A stretch of 56,555 bases of DNA from Anaeromicrobium sp. (lineage in GTDB: Bacteria; Bacillota; Clostridia; Peptostreptococcales; Thermotaleaceae): positions 1 to 56,555 of the forward strand of contig NZ_JAOART010000142.1 in the NCBI RefSeq assembly GCF_025210435.1, written 5' to 3'. Positions 27,338 to 37,776 of the stretch are shown here, in pieces. Below the pieces are notes generated by a model. It saw nothing but the letters and a program-made list of their open reading frames with translations, searched no databases and was not told the origin of the DNA. The position numbers and the translations under genes were made by a program. Every line of letters begins with the position of its first letter. Position 1 is the first letter of the stretch.

Positions 27338-28282
27338 ATGAACTTAAAGGGAAGACATTTAATTAGTCTTAAGGATTATACAAAGGAAGAAATTTTATAT
27401 TTAATAGATTTAGCTAATAAGGTTAAGAATGAAAAAAAATCTGGCCATATAAAGAAGAAACTAAAGGGAAAAAATATTGCTCTCATATTTGAAAAACCAT
27501 CTACTAGAACTAGATGTGCCTTCACAGTTGCATGTGTAGATGAAGGCGCCCATGGTGAGTATTTAGGTAAAAACGACATTCAATTGGGACATAAGGAAAG
27601 TATAGAGGATACGGCTAGAGTTTTAGGTAGATACTTTGACGGAATACAGTTTAGAGGATTTAAGCAGGAGACGGTGGAAAAATTAGCCAAATATAGTGGA
27701 GTTCCCGTATGGAATGGACTTACGGATTTATTTCACCCAACTCAAGTTTTAGCAGACCTTTTAACTATTAAAGAACATGTGGGAACCTTAGAAGAGATCA
27801 ATATGGTTTATATGGGTGATGGAAGAAATAATATGGCTAACAGTCTCATGATAGGGGCAGCTAAGGTAGGTATTAATTTTACCATAATAGGCCCTAAGGA
27901 ATTGTGGCCAGAAGAAGAACTATTAGAAGAGTGTAAGAAAATGGCAAAATCAAAAATAGAAGTTACAGAAAATATTGAAAATTATGCAAAAGGTGCCCAG
28001 GTCATATATACGGATGTATGGTGTTCCATGGGAGAAGAGCATAAATCTAAAGAGAGAATTGAATTATTAAAGGATTACCAAGTGACAGAGAAGATTATGG
28101 ATATGAATAAATCCTATGACACCATATTCATGCATTGTCTGCCAGCTGTTAGGGGAAATGAAGTAGCTAAGGAAGTTATAGATGGACATAAATCTGTAGT
28201 ATTTGATCAAGCAGAAAATAGAATGCATACCATAAAGGCCGTCATGGTGGCAACCCTAGTTAAAAAGGAGGAAGCTGTATGA
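27338..28282 (+). CDS. argF: Ornithine carbamoyltransferase
   Basis: A 314-residue enzyme that joins ornithine and carbamoyl phosphate into citrulline. The carbamoyl phosphate site is FEKPSTRTRCAF, with HPTQVLADLLT and the ornithine loop MHCLPA downstream. TAGAGGAGG precedes the ATG. It is the first gene of an arginine operon that also makes its two substrates (through argB-argD and carA-carB), behind two ARG boxes. It could in principle be a catabolic arcB, but the biosynthetic neighbours argue for argF. Confidence 0.95.
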   Translation: MNLKGRHLISLKDYTKEEILYLIDLANKVKNEKKSGHIKKKLKGKNIALIFEKPSTRTRCAFTVACVDEGAHGEYLGKNDIQLGHKESIEDTARVLGRYFDGIQFRGFKQETVEKLAKYSGVPVWNGLTDLFHPTQVLADLLTIKEHVGTLEEINMVYMGDGRNNMANSLMIGAAKVGINFTIIGPKELWPEEELLEECKKMAKSKIEVTENIENYAKGAQVIYTDVWCSMGEEHKSKERIELLKDYQVTEKIMDMNKSYDTIFMHCLPAVRGNEVAKEVIDGHKSVVFDQAENRMHTIKAVMVATLVKKEEAV

Positions 28283-29316
28283 TAAAGGTGGGAATCATAG
28301 GTGCTACAGGGTATGTAGGTCAAGAGCTCATAAGGATTTTAAATAATCACAGGGAGGCTAAAATAGAGTTTATAACTTCTAGTTCCTATGAAGGAGAAGA
28401 ATATAACTCAATTTATTTAAATTACAATAATATATTTAGCCATGTGTGTGAAGAAGAAAATATTAATGAGCTAATAAAAAGGGTAGATCTTTTGTTTATG
28501 GCCCTACCCCATGGTATGACCCATAGAAAAATAGATGAAGAAATCCTAAAAAAGGTAAAGGTAATTGACTTAGGAGCAGATTTTAGATTTCATAATATAG
28601 ATACCTATGAAGAACATTATAAAGTGAACCATGAAAATAAAAAATTGAATAAAAAGGCCGTATATGGATTATGTGAAGTATATAAGGATGAGATAAAAAA
28701 ATCTTCTTTAATAGGAAATCCAGGGTGCTATACTACCTGTTCCATACTTAGTTTAGCACCCTTAGTAAAAAATAAATTAATAGATCTTAATAATATTATA
28801 ATAGATGCTAAATCGGGCATATCAGGTATGGGAAGAAATCTTAACCTAAAGGCCCACTACACCCAATCTAATGAATCCATAGAAGCATATAGTATGTTTA
28901 ATCATAGACATACACCAGAAATTGAAGAAAAATTATCAGAAATAGGTGAAAGTAAGGTAAATGTAATCTTTACTCCCCATCTAATTCCCATGAATAGGGG
29001 AATATTAACTACTTCCTATTGTAAATTAACTGAGCATGTGGACTATGACCACATAAAGAAATTGTATTTAGATTACTATGAGGATTCACCCTTTATAAGG
29101 ATTTTAACTGAAAATATAAGTCCATCTACTAAGTGGGTTAAGGGGTCTAATTATGTGGACATGAATTTTTTTGTGAAGGATGATAGATTAATAGTCATAT
29201 CAGCCCTAGATAACTTAGTAAAGGGAGCAGCAGGTCAGGCCGTTCAAAATATGAACTTAATATTTAATATGGATGAAACTACAGGATTAAAAATGGTACC
29301 CATATTTACAGCTTAA
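28279..29316 (+). CDS. argC: N-acetyl-gamma-glutamyl-phosphate reductase
   Basis: A 345-residue NADPH-dependent enzyme, the third step from glutamate to ornithine. The dinucleotide-binding start VGIIGATGYVGQELIRIL and the active-site Cys in GNPGCYTT are clear. It overlaps argF by 4 bases (ATGA), so translation is probably coupled. AAGGAGG lies before the ATG inside argF. Confidence 0.97.
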   Translation: MIKVGIIGATGYVGQELIRILNNHREAKIEFITSSSYEGEEYNSIYLNYNNIFSHVCEEENINELIKRVDLLFMALPHGMTHRKIDEEILKKVKVIDLGADFRFHNIDTYEEHYKVNHENKKLNKKAVYGLCEVYKDEIKKSSLIGNPGCYTTCSILSLAPLVKNKLIDLNNIIIDAKSGISGMGRNLNLKAHYTQSNESIEAYSMFNHRHTPEIEEKLSEIGESKVNVIFTPHLIPMNRGILTTSYCKLTEHVDYDHIKKLYLDYYEDSPFIRILTENISPSTKWVKGSNYVDMNFFVKDDRLIVISALDNLVKGAAGQAVQNMNLIFNMDETTGLKMVPIFTA

Positions 29317-29331
29317 GAAGGAGGAGAAAAT

Positions 29332-30552
29332 ATGAAAATAATCAAGGGAGGAGTTGTAGCACCAAAGGGATTTATGGCATCGGGATTTTACTCAGGAGTT
29401 AAGAGAAAGAGAAAGGATTTATCATTAATATATTGTGAAGGTGGAGCCACCACTGTGGGCATGTTTACCACTAATAAAGTAAAGGCTGCTCCTGTTTTAA
29501 TAAATGAGGAGACTTTAAGTAAAAGCAATAATATAAAGGCCATTGTAATAAATAGTGGTGTGGCAAATGCCTGTACTGGGAAAAAGGGATATGAAGATGC
29601 CATGAAAATTACCCATATAACAGGGGAAAGTTTAAATATAAAAAGTAGTGAAGTTTTAGTTGCATCTACGGGAGTTATAGGTGAGTTTTTACCTATGGAT
29701 AAGATTAAACTTGGTATAAAAAAATTGAGTAAAGAACTAGGTAATGACTTAGAACATGGAAAATGGGCGGCAGAGGGAATAATGACTACAGATACATTTA
29801 TAAAGGAAATGGCAGTTGAAATAAACATAGGTGGAGTACCTATAAAAATAGGAGCCATGGCAAAGGGCTCTGGAATGATACATCCTAATATGGCCACCAT
29901 GCTTAGTTTTGTAACTACAGATATTAACATGGATAAGGATTTATTAAATAAGGCATTAAAAGAAAGTGTGGAGGATTCTTATAATATGATTTCTGTAGAT
30001 GGAGACACATCTACAAATGATATGGTCCTTTTAATGGCCAGTGGACAGGGGAAAAATAATTTTATAAATAGTGAAGATGAGGATTATAAGAAATTTAAAG
30101 ATGCCCTTCACATTATAAACACTACCTTAGCCAAAAAGATAGCAAAGGATGGAGAAGGGGCTACTAAATTAATAGAGGTACAGGTTAAAGGTGCATTAAG
30201 TAAGGATGATGGGAAAAAAATATGTAAATCCATATTAATGTCTAGTCTAGTGAAGACAGCCATATATGGAGAAGATCCTAATTGGGGAAGAATAATAGCA
30301 GCAGCTGGATATTCAAAGGGAAATTTTGATCCTAATAAAGTAGATCTATTTTTAGGAAATGGTGAAGAGGAAATATACCTTATGAAGGATGGAACCCCTT
30401 GTATATTCCATGAAGAAATGGCTAAAAAGATTATGGAATCGGATTTGATAATAATAAGTATAGACCTTAAGGAAGGGAATAATAATGTGAAAGGTTGGGG
30501 ATGTGATTTTAGTCATGACTATGTGAACATAAATGCATCCTATAGAAGTTAA
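29332..30552 (+). CDS. argJ: Bifunctional ornithine acetyltransferase / N-acetylglutamate synthase
   Basis: A 406-residue enzyme that moves the acetyl group from N-acetylornithine to glutamate and so recycles it. The self-cleavage and nucleophile site is DGEGATKLIEVQV, with Thr 278 as the new N-terminus of the beta chain. The presence of argJ means that no argE deacetylase is needed. Whether it also makes acetylglutamate from acetyl-CoA (bifunctional form) cannot be read from sequence. AGGAGG lies before the ATG. Confidence 0.97.
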   Translation: MKIIKGGVVAPKGFMASGFYSGVKRKRKDLSLIYCEGGATTVGMFTTNKVKAAPVLINEETLSKSNNIKAIVINSGVANACTGKKGYEDAMKITHITGESLNIKSSEVLVASTGVIGEFLPMDKIKLGIKKLSKELGNDLEHGKWAAEGIMTTDTFIKEMAVEINIGGVPIKIGAMAKGSGMIHPNMATMLSFVTTDINMDKDLLNKALKESVEDSYNMISVDGDTSTNDMVLLMASGQGKNNFINSEDEDYKKFKDALHIINTTLAKKIAKDGEGATKLIEVQVKGALSKDDGKKICKSILMSSLVKTAIYGEDPNWGRIIAAAGYSKGNFDPNKVDLFLGNGEEEIYLMKDGTPCIFHEEMAKKIMESDLIIISIDLKEGNNNVKGWGCDFSHDYVNINASYRS

Positions 30553-30554
30553 TT

Positions 30555-31361
30555 ATGAGTATAGACCATAAGAATATAGTAGTAATTAAATATGGAGGAA
30601 GTACCCTTTCAAAAGATGATTCCATAAAAAATATAAGCGAAGACATATGTTATTTAAAAAGTAAGGGAATGTATCCTGTAATTGTCCATGGAGGTGGCCC
30701 ATATATAAATGAAGAGATGAAAAAAAGTGGAAAGGAAAGTTTATTTATAAAAGGATTAAGGGTTACAGACAAGGACACGGTTGACATAGTAAAAAAAGTT
30801 TTAATAGGTAAAGTAAATAAGGATATTGTTTCAGAGATAAATAAATTTAAAGGAAATGCCATAGGTATCAGTGGCATTGATGGGGATTTAATAGAAGTAA
30901 GTAAAAAGCATATGGATAATGTGGATTTAGGATTTGTAGGTAAAATAGAAAAAATAAATAAGGGTATATTAGAAATTTTGATTAAATCAGGTTATATACC
31001 AGTGATAGCTCCCCTTGGAGTAGATGAAAAAAAGGATCCATATAATGTGAATGCAGATTACGGGGCCACCCATATAGCATCAGCCCTAGGTGCCCATACA
31101 TTAATATTTTTAACAGATGTGGCAGGCATATTAAGGGATAGTAATGATGAGTCTACCTTAATAGAAAAGATAGAGATCAATGAAGTGGATGATTATATAG
31201 ATAAGGGGATTATAAGGGGAGGGATGATACCTAAGATTAAGTGTTGTGCAGAAGGTATAAAACATAATGTGAAAAGGGTCTATATAACTAATGGGAAAAA
31301 GAAAAACTCCGTAAGGGACTTGTTTTTTAACGAAAAAGTCAAGAGAACTGTAGTAGTTTAA
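30555..31361 (+). CDS. argB: Acetylglutamate kinase
   Basis: A 268-residue amino acid kinase that phosphorylates N-acetylglutamate with ATP. The ATP loop IKYGGSTLS and HGGGPYINEEM near the start are diagnostic, as is ADYGATHIASALGAHTLIFL. The N-terminal helix linked to arginine feedback in hexameric forms is short or absent, so feedback control is uncertain. It starts 2 bases after argJ with only a weak ribosome site, so coupling is likely. Confidence 0.95.
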   Translation: MSIDHKNIVVIKYGGSTLSKDDSIKNISEDICYLKSKGMYPVIVHGGGPYINEEMKKSGKESLFIKGLRVTDKDTVDIVKKVLIGKVNKDIVSEINKFKGNAIGISGIDGDLIEVSKKHMDNVDLGFVGKIEKINKGILEILIKSGYIPVIAPLGVDEKKDPYNVNADYGATHIASALGAHTLIFLTDVAGILRDSNDESTLIEKIEINEVDDYIDKGIIRGGMIPKIKCCAEGIKHNVKRVYITNGKKKNSVRDLFFNEKVKRTVVV

Positions 31362-31384
31362 AAAGTACAAAGGGAGGCATAAGA

Positions 31385-32575
31385 GTGGAGAAAAATTGGA
31401 TTCACCAAGGTAAGAATCTATTTATGAATGTATATAAGCAAAAGGATTTAGTCATAGATCATGGACATGGGGTCTACCTATGGGATATGAATGGAAATAA
31501 GTATCTAGATTTTGTATCGGGAGTGGCAGTTAATTCATTAGGATATAAGGACAAAGAATGGATGGATAGTATAGTAGAACAATTAAATAAGATACACCAT
31601 TGTTCCAATATCTATTGGAATAAACCATCCATTGAACTAGCTAAAGCCCTTGTGAGTAAAAGTGAATTTGAGAAAGTATTTTTTGTAAATAGTGGCACAG
31701 AGGCGGTGGAGGCTGCCATTAAACTTAGTAGAAAATATGGACTTAAAGATGGTAAAAATGAAATTATAGCCATGAAAAATTCTTTCCATGGAAGAACATT
31801 AGGAGCCTTAAGTGTTACAGGCCAGGGGAAATATCAAAATTCCTTTAAGCCCCTCATACCTAATATAAAATTTGGAGAGTTTAATGATTTTGAAAGTGTA
31901 AAAAAATTAGTAAATAAGAATACCTGTGCCATAATAGTTGAACCAATTCAAGGAGAAGGTGGTATCCATGTGGCCACAAAGGAGTTTTTACAAGATTTAA
32001 GAGAACTATGTACTAAGGAAGATATAGTTTTAATATATGATGAGGTTCAATGTGGAATAGGTAGAACAGGATATTTGTTTGCCTATGAATATTTTAATAT
32101 ATGTCCAGATATAATCTGTATGGCAAAGGGCCTAGGAGGAGGATTTCCCATAGGGGCCATTATGGCTAAGGAAAAAATAGCTAGTGCCTTTACTCCAGGA
32201 GATCATGGATGTACCTTTGGAGGAAATCCACTTGCTACAAGTGCAGGAAAGGTAGTAATAGAGAAATTATCACGTGAAGATATGTTAAATATTATAAGAG
32301 AAAATTCTAAATTGCTATATGATGAATTAGAAAAACTAAAAAAAGATAATGATTTAATAAGCTCTATTAGGGGCCTTGGTTATATGTTAGGTGTGGAATT
32401 TAATATACCAGTAGGTGGAATTATAGATAATTGTAAGGATAAGGGATTATTGTTAGTGGGAGCTGGAGAGAAGGTCATAAGAATAGTTCCACCTCTCATT
32501 ATAGAGAAGGAACATATTTATGAGGGAATAGGAATATTAAAAGATGTGTTAGGAGGGATGAAGGATGACGGCTAG
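31385..32575 (+). CDS. argD: Acetylornithine aminotransferase
   Basis: A 396-residue PLP enzyme that makes N-acetylornithine from the semialdehyde and glutamate. FVNSGTEAVEAAIKLSRKYG is the cofactor phosphate region, IIVEPIQGEGG and LIYDEVQCGIGRTG follow, and the PLP Lys is in MAKGLGGGFPIGA. Start GTG 31385 is preceded by GGGAGG. Its end overlaps the start of carA by 11 bases. Confidence 0.95.
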   Translation: MEKNWIHQGKNLFMNVYKQKDLVIDHGHGVYLWDMNGNKYLDFVSGVAVNSLGYKDKEWMDSIVEQLNKIHHCSNIYWNKPSIELAKALVSKSEFEKVFFVNSGTEAVEAAIKLSRKYGLKDGKNEIIAMKNSFHGRTLGALSVTGQGKYQNSFKPLIPNIKFGEFNDFESVKKLVNKNTCAIIVEPIQGEGGIHVATKEFLQDLRELCTKEDIVLIYDEVQCGIGRTGYLFAYEYFNICPDIICMAKGLGGGFPIGAIMAKEKIASAFTPGDHGCTFGGNPLATSAGKVVIEKLSREDMLNIIRENSKLLYDELEKLKKDNDLISSIRGLGYMLGVEFNIPVGGIIDNCKDKGLLLVGAGEKVIRIVPPLIIEKEHIYEGIGILKDVLGGMKDDG

Positions 32576-33635
32576 TATTTTACTAGAAGATGGAACTATT
32601 TTAGAAGGTATTTCCTTTGGAAGTAAAAAGACTATTGTAGGTGAGATAGTTTTTAATACGGGAATGACTGGATATGAAGAGATTCTTACGGACCCATCCT
32701 ATGGAGGTCAAGTAGTAGTCATGACCTATCCATTAATAGGGAATTATGGCATAAACCTAGAGGATAAGGAATCAGAAAAAATCCAACCTAAGGCCCTAGT
32801 TGTTAAGGAATATATTAATCATCCAAGCAATTATAGAAGTATAAAGAATTTATATGAGTATTTAGAAGAAAACAATATTATTGGAGTTAGTAATGTGGAT
32901 ACTAGAATGCTCACTAAAAAAATAAGAGAAAAGGGTGTTATGAAGTGTTTAATAACTACAGAAACTATTAGCTCCTTTATGAAGGAACAACTAGATAATT
33001 ACACTTTTCCCAAGGATATAGTATGTAAGGTTTCTATTAAGGATAAGAAAATAATTGAGAATAAAAATAATAAGATAAATGTTGGTATTATGGATTTTGG
33101 AGTTAAAAAATCTATCGTAGATGAGCTTGTGGGAAATGGATGTAATGTGACTATATATCCTCACAATACGAAGGCCAATGAAATTTTAAAGGATCATTTA
33201 GATGGATTGTTTTTATCTAATGGTCCTGGAGATCCTAAAGACTTAGATTATGTAATAGATAATATAAAAAATCTCATAGGGAAAATCCCCCTATATGGGA
33301 TATGCCTAGGTCATCAACTATTAGCTTTGGCCCTAGGGGCAGATACTTATAAACTAAAGTATGGCCACAGGGGAAGTAACCATCCTGTTATGAACTTACT
33401 TAATAATAAGGTTATTATAACTAGTCAAAACCATGGTTATGCCGTGGATGAGGATAGTTTAACTAGTGAGATGGAGATTACTTATAAGAATTTGAATGAT
33501 CATACTATAGAAGGATTTATGGTTAAGGATAAATATATAAAATCAGTTCAGTTTCATCCAGAGGCAGGGCCAGGTCCTGTAGATGGAAATGTGATAATTA
33601 AAGAATGGATAGATGAAATTAAGAATCTTGTGTAG
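32565..33635 (+). CDS. carA: Carbamoyl-phosphate synthase small subunit
   Basis: A 356-residue glutaminase subunit that hands ammonia to CarB. The C-terminal class I amidotransferase domain has GICLGHQLLALALG with nucleophile Cys 247 and the HPEAGPGP end with the catalytic His-Glu. GGAGGG lies before the ATG in the argD 3' end. Its place inside the arg operon suggests an arginine-dedicated carbamoyl phosphate synthase. Confidence 0.97.
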   Translation: MTASILLEDGTILEGISFGSKKTIVGEIVFNTGMTGYEEILTDPSYGGQVVVMTYPLIGNYGINLEDKESEKIQPKALVVKEYINHPSNYRSIKNLYEYLEENNIIGVSNVDTRMLTKKIREKGVMKCLITTETISSFMKEQLDNYTFPKDIVCKVSIKDKKIIENKNNKINVGIMDFGVKKSIVDELVGNGCNVTIYPHNTKANEILKDHLDGLFLSNGPGDPKDLDYVIDNIKNLIGKIPLYGICLGHQLLALALGADTYKLKYGHRGSNHPVMNLLNNKVIITSQNHGYAVDEDSLTSEMEITYKNLNDHTIEGFMVKDKYIKSVQFHPEAGPGPVDGNVIIKEWIDEIKNLV

Positions 33636-33744
33636 AGTTATATTTAAACTAGAGGTTTGTGAACCTACCACGTTGATATAGTTTATTGGGTTTAAAAGTC
33701 GGTAGTATGTCTACACATAAAAATAACAAAAGGGGTGATGTATT

Positions 33745-36700
33745 ATGCCTAAGAAGGAAGAACTAAAAAAGGTTGTTGTAATAGGTTCAGGGCCTATAGT
33801 TATAGGGCAAGGGGCTGAGTTTGATTATGCGGGGACTCAGGCTTGTAAGGCCCTGAAGGAAGAAAATATTCACGTTGTATTAATAAATAGTAATCCAGCC
33901 ACCATTATGACTGATGAGAATGTGGCTGATAAAGTGTATATAGAACCACTTACTGTGGATGTAATAGAGGAAATAATAAAAAAAGAAAAGCCCCAGGGTT
34001 TAATTCCTACTTTAGGTGGGCAAACGGCCCTTAACTTAGCGGTAGAGTTAGTGGAGCAAGATATATTAAATAAATATAATGTGAAGTTACTTGGAACTTC
34101 ACTAGAGAGTATAAAAAAGGCAGAAGATAGGGAGTTATTTAAAAAGCTTATGAAGGATATAGATGAGCCCATATGTCCGAGTAAAATAATAAGTTCCATA
34201 GATGACGCTATAGACTTTGTAGAGAAAATTGGATTTCCCATAATAGTAAGACCTGCCTATACACTAGGAGGAACGGGTGGTGGAATAGCCCATAACATGG
34301 ATGAATTAAAGGATACTATAAAAAAGGGAATACTTCATAGTAAAATAGGTCAGGTTCTACTTGAAAAAAGTGTTTATGGATGGAAAGAAATAGAGTATGA
34401 AGTAATGAGAGATAGTAATGATACGGCCATTGTAGTTTGTAATATGGAAAATATGGATCCTGTAGGAATACACACGGGAGATAGTATAGTAGTAGCCCCA
34501 TCCCAGACCTTATCTGATAAGGAATATCACATGCTCAGAAAGTCGTCCATAAAGATTATTAAGTCCCTAAAAATTGAGGGAGGATGCAATGTTCAATTTG
34601 CCCTAGATCCTAAATCTTCTGATTATGTGGTAATAGAAGTAAATCCGAGGGTAAGTAGATCATCCGCCTTAGCATCAAAGGCAACGGCCTATCCAATAGC
34701 TAAAATTGCAGCTAAAATAGCCATAGGATATGATTTACATGAAATACCTAATTATGTTACTAAAACTACTAAGGCAGCCTTTGAACCTAGTCTTGATTAT
34801 GTGGTCACTAAAATGCCTAAATGGCCCTTTGATAAATTTTCCTATGCCGATAGAAGACTAGGAACTCAAATGAAGGCCACAGGTGAGGTTATGGCCATAG
34901 ATAGAAATTTTGAAAGTAGCCTACTTAAGGCAGTTGCATCATTAGAAGGAGAGGACACAGCCCTTCGTAGAAAGAAATTTGAAATTATGGATGAAACAGA
35001 ATTAATAAAAGAACTAGAAAATCCAACGGATGAGAGAATATTTGCCTTAGGAGAAGCCTTAAGAAGAAACATGAGTATAGAATCTATAAATCATATTACA
35101 AAGATTGATAAATGGTTTTTATATAAAATAGATAATATTATTCAGATTGAAAATAAATTAAAGGCATCAGGATTAGAATTACATCTATTAAAAAAGGCCC
35201 AGGAGATGGGATTTACGGATAAGGAGATCATGAACCTTACTGGGGAGAAGGCATATACTATAGACATATTAAGACGAGCCCATGATATTTATCCTGTATA
35301 TAAAATGGTAGATACTTGTTCTGCTGAATTTAAATCAGATACACCATACTATTATTCAACCTATGATAAGGAAGATGATAACATAATAACAGAAAAGGAA
35401 AAGATCATAGTAGTAGGTTCTGGGGCCATAAGAATTGGTCAGGGAATAGAATTTGATTATTGTTCAGTACATTCTGTAAAGGCCATAAAGGATTGTGCAT
35501 ATGAAGCCATAATGATAAATAACAACCCAGAGACTGTTAGTACAGATTTTGATGTGGCTGATAAATTATACTTTGAGCCCCTATTTATTGAAGACGTTTT
35601 AAACGTTATAAAAAAGGAGAAACCAAAGGGAGTAATACTTCAATTTGGAGGGCAGACTTCCATAAATCTAGCCAATGGGCTTATGAAAAGGGGAGTAAAT
35701 ATATTAGGAACTTCTGTAGAGTCCATAAATGTGGCAGAGGACAGACATTATTTTGGACAATTATTAGAAAAATTACAAATTCCTCAACCAAAGGGTTCTG
35801 CCCTTAGTAATATAGAAGAAGCTAAAGGGGTTGCTAAAGAAATAGGATATCCATTAATCATAAGACCATCCTTCGTAATTGGGGGCCGCTGTATGGATAT
35901 TATAAGAAATGAAGAACAATTATGTGAATATATGAAGGAAGCAAGTGAGGTAAGTAAGGACTACAAAATATTAATCGACCAATATATAGAAGGTAAGGAA
36001 GTGGAAATAGATGCCATTTGTGACGGAAAGGATATTTTAATTCCAGGAATAATGGAACATATAGAGCCTACAGGAGTTCATTCAGGAGATAGTATAAGTG
36101 TATATCCTGCCATGAATATTTCCTCAAAGGTAAAGGATACCATAGTTGAATATTCAAAGAAAATTGGAAAGGCCCTAGGAGTAGTAGGTCTTATGAATAT
36201 TCAATTTGTAATTAAAGATGAGTTAGTATATATAATAGAAGTAAATCCAAGGGCTTCAAGAACAGTACCTATTTTAAGTAAGGTTACTAATGTACCTATG
36301 ATAGATTTAGCCATTAAAATCATATTAGGTAAAAGCCTTAAGAAATTATCCTATGGAATTGGACTACTCCCAGATAGAGATATGTATGCTGTAAAGATGC
36401 CCGTATTCTCTTTCCAAAAGTTAGACAATGTGGATGTGGCCCTAACTCCTGAAATGAAATCAACAGGAGAAGTATTAGGTGTAGATAAGACCTATGAAAA
36501 GGCCTTAATAAAAGCATTTAAAGGAGCCTTATATGATTTTCCTAAATATGGGAAAATATTAGTTTCTCTAAATAAAAGAAGCAGAGAAGAAGCCTATTAT
36601 CCACTACTAAATTTTGCAAAGTTAGGATTTAAAATATTCTGTACAGAAGGAACCTATGAGTATTATAAGGAAAAGGGTCTAAAGGTAAATAAAATGAATG

Positions 36701-36939
36701 CTAATACTCCTGAAGAAATTAAAAAATTAATGGATAAGGGAGAAATAAATATTGTCCTGAATACTCCTAATAAGGGAAAGGATAAAAGTAAAAGGGGTTT
36801 CATCATAAGAAGTATGGCACATCAATACAAGATACCTACATTTACTAATGTATATACCTTTAAGAGTTATTTAGATGCTTTAAAGGAATATTATAAGGAT
36901 GATGAATTAGAATACAATACTATAGATTATTATAGATAA
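33745..36939 (+). CDS. carB: Carbamoyl-phosphate synthase large subunit
   Basis: A 1064-residue enzyme with the usual duplicated ATP-grasp halves. The first half begins VVVIGSGPIVIGQGAEFDYA and the second IIVVGSGAIRIGQGIEFDYC near residue 552. An MGS-like allosteric domain closes the protein (about 930-1064). It forms carbamoyl phosphate from ammonia, bicarbonate and two ATP. A 109-base gap separates it from carA and holds no obvious terminator, so it should be co-transcribed. AAAGGGGTG precedes the ATG. Confidence 0.97.
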   Translation: MPKKEELKKVVVIGSGPIVIGQGAEFDYAGTQACKALKEENIHVVLINSNPATIMTDENVADKVYIEPLTVDVIEEIIKKEKPQGLIPTLGGQTALNLAVELVEQDILNKYNVKLLGTSLESIKKAEDRELFKKLMKDIDEPICPSKIISSIDDAIDFVEKIGFPIIVRPAYTLGGTGGGIAHNMDELKDTIKKGILHSKIGQVLLEKSVYGWKEIEYEVMRDSNDTAIVVCNMENMDPVGIHTGDSIVVAPSQTLSDKEYHMLRKSSIKIIKSLKIEGGCNVQFALDPKSSDYVVIEVNPRVSRSSALASKATAYPIAKIAAKIAIGYDLHEIPNYVTKTTKAAFEPSLDYVVTKMPKWPFDKFSYADRRLGTQMKATGEVMAIDRNFESSLLKAVASLEGEDTALRRKKFEIMDETELIKELENPTDERIFALGEALRRNMSIESINHITKIDKWFLYKIDNIIQIENKLKASGLELHLLKKAQEMGFTDKEIMNLTGEKAYTIDILRRAHDIYPVYKMVDTCSAEFKSDTPYYYSTYDKEDDNIITEKEKIIVVGSGAIRIGQGIEFDYCSVHSVKAIKDCAYEAIMINNNPETVSTDFDVADKLYFEPLFIEDVLNVIKKEKPKGVILQFGGQTSINLANGLMKRGVNILGTSVESINVAEDRHYFGQLLEKLQIPQPKGSALSNIEEAKGVAKEIGYPLIIRPSFVIGGRCMDIIRNEEQLCEYMKEASEVSKDYKILIDQYIEGKEVEIDAICDGKDILIPGIMEHIEPTGVHSGDSISVYPAMNISSKVKDTIVEYSKKIGKALGVVGLMNIQFVIKDELVYIIEVNPRASRTVPILSKVTNVPMIDLAIKIILGKSLKKLSYGIGLLPDRDMYAVKMPVFSFQKLDNVDVALTPEMKSTGEVLGVDKTYEKALIKAFKGALYDFPKYGKILVSLNKRSREEAYYPLLNFAKLGFKIFCTEGTYEYYKEKGLKVNKMNANTPEEIKKLMDKGEINIVLNTPNKGKDKSKRGFIIRSMAHQYKIPTFTNVYTFKSYLDALKEYYKDDELEYNTIDYYR

Positions 36940-36963
36940 GGGAACTTTTTAAGTTCCCTTTTT
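36938..36963 (+). terminator. Terminator of the arg-car operon
   Basis: AAGGGAACTT pairs with AAGTTCCCTT, followed by TTT; it starts at the carB stop codon. Confidence 0.88.
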
Positions 36964-37195
36964 CAGTGTAAAGAAAACAGATTAAATAGTTAAGATAGAA
37001 TCAAAGGAATGAATAATGTAGATAATAATTTTAAATAACATTGCTATAATTCAGTAAGTGAATTGACAGATGACAACTATTAAAGAATATATATTATGTA
37101 GAGCTTATACTATTTAACAATATTAACTAACAAAGGAGAATAATCATGTGTAAATCTGTGTTACCATGTCCTAAAAGATCTAGTGTGTTTATACA

Positions 37196-37609
37196 ATGCT
37201 AGTAGCATATGTAGTAGTCAGATCAGAATGGAGTATAGGTAATATACTTATACTAAGTATATTAGAGTTATTATTCATATTTACTTCTATTGTAAGTATG
37301 ATAGGAAAATCACCTTTATTATTTTTATGCTTTTGGGTTTTAGGTGCCATTGGATTGATTTTAGCTACAGTGAAGGAGGTTATTCATCTATACTTTAAGA
37401 GTTATGAAATGTATTTACATGTTTTTGAAGTTGCTGTACCTATTTTTATCTGCCTGTCCCTAATATCTTTATTTGCCTCAGCATTTAAGCACGGAAAAGA
37501 AGATGATGTAAGAGGTTTAAAATGGGCATTAACATATAGAGCATTACCTGCAATATTAGTAATGATTGCTATGTCACTATATATTAGATTTAATAGAAGC
37601 AGATATTAG
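37196..37609 (+). CDS. Small membrane protein, 5' end possibly frameshifted
   Basis: A 137-residue protein with about four hydrophobic segments (near 16-34, 41-62, 75-95 and 115-130) and a basic C-terminus. No family recognised. The ATG at 37196 lacks a ribosome binding site. A good AAAGGAG site lies before another ATG at 37146, which reads 18 residues (CKSVLPCPKRSSVFIQC) in another frame and stops just after 37196. The real gene may start at 37146 with a one-base frameshift, or the short frame may be a coupled leader. Confidence 0.55.
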   Translation: MLVAYVVVRSEWSIGNILILSILELLFIFTSIVSMIGKSPLLFLCFWVLGAIGLILATVKEVIHLYFKSYEMYLHVFEVAVPIFICLSLISLFASAFKHGKEDDVRGLKWALTYRALPAILVMIAMSLYIRFNRSRY

Positions 37610-37776
37610 AAAAAATAACAATAATATTACTATTGCTAATTATTACTTTGACGGAATATGAAAATGAGGTGTTATGCACATATGTATAAACTTTAGACTG
37701 AATAACGCAATAAGAATAAATAAAAGTTAATGACAATATTAAATGATCCATAATTTTTTTAAAGGTGATGATAATT

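Noticed and set aside
33636-33744. PyrR-type attenuator between carA and carB
   Set aside because: No terminator with a T run or PyrR-binding hairpin could be drawn in the gap.
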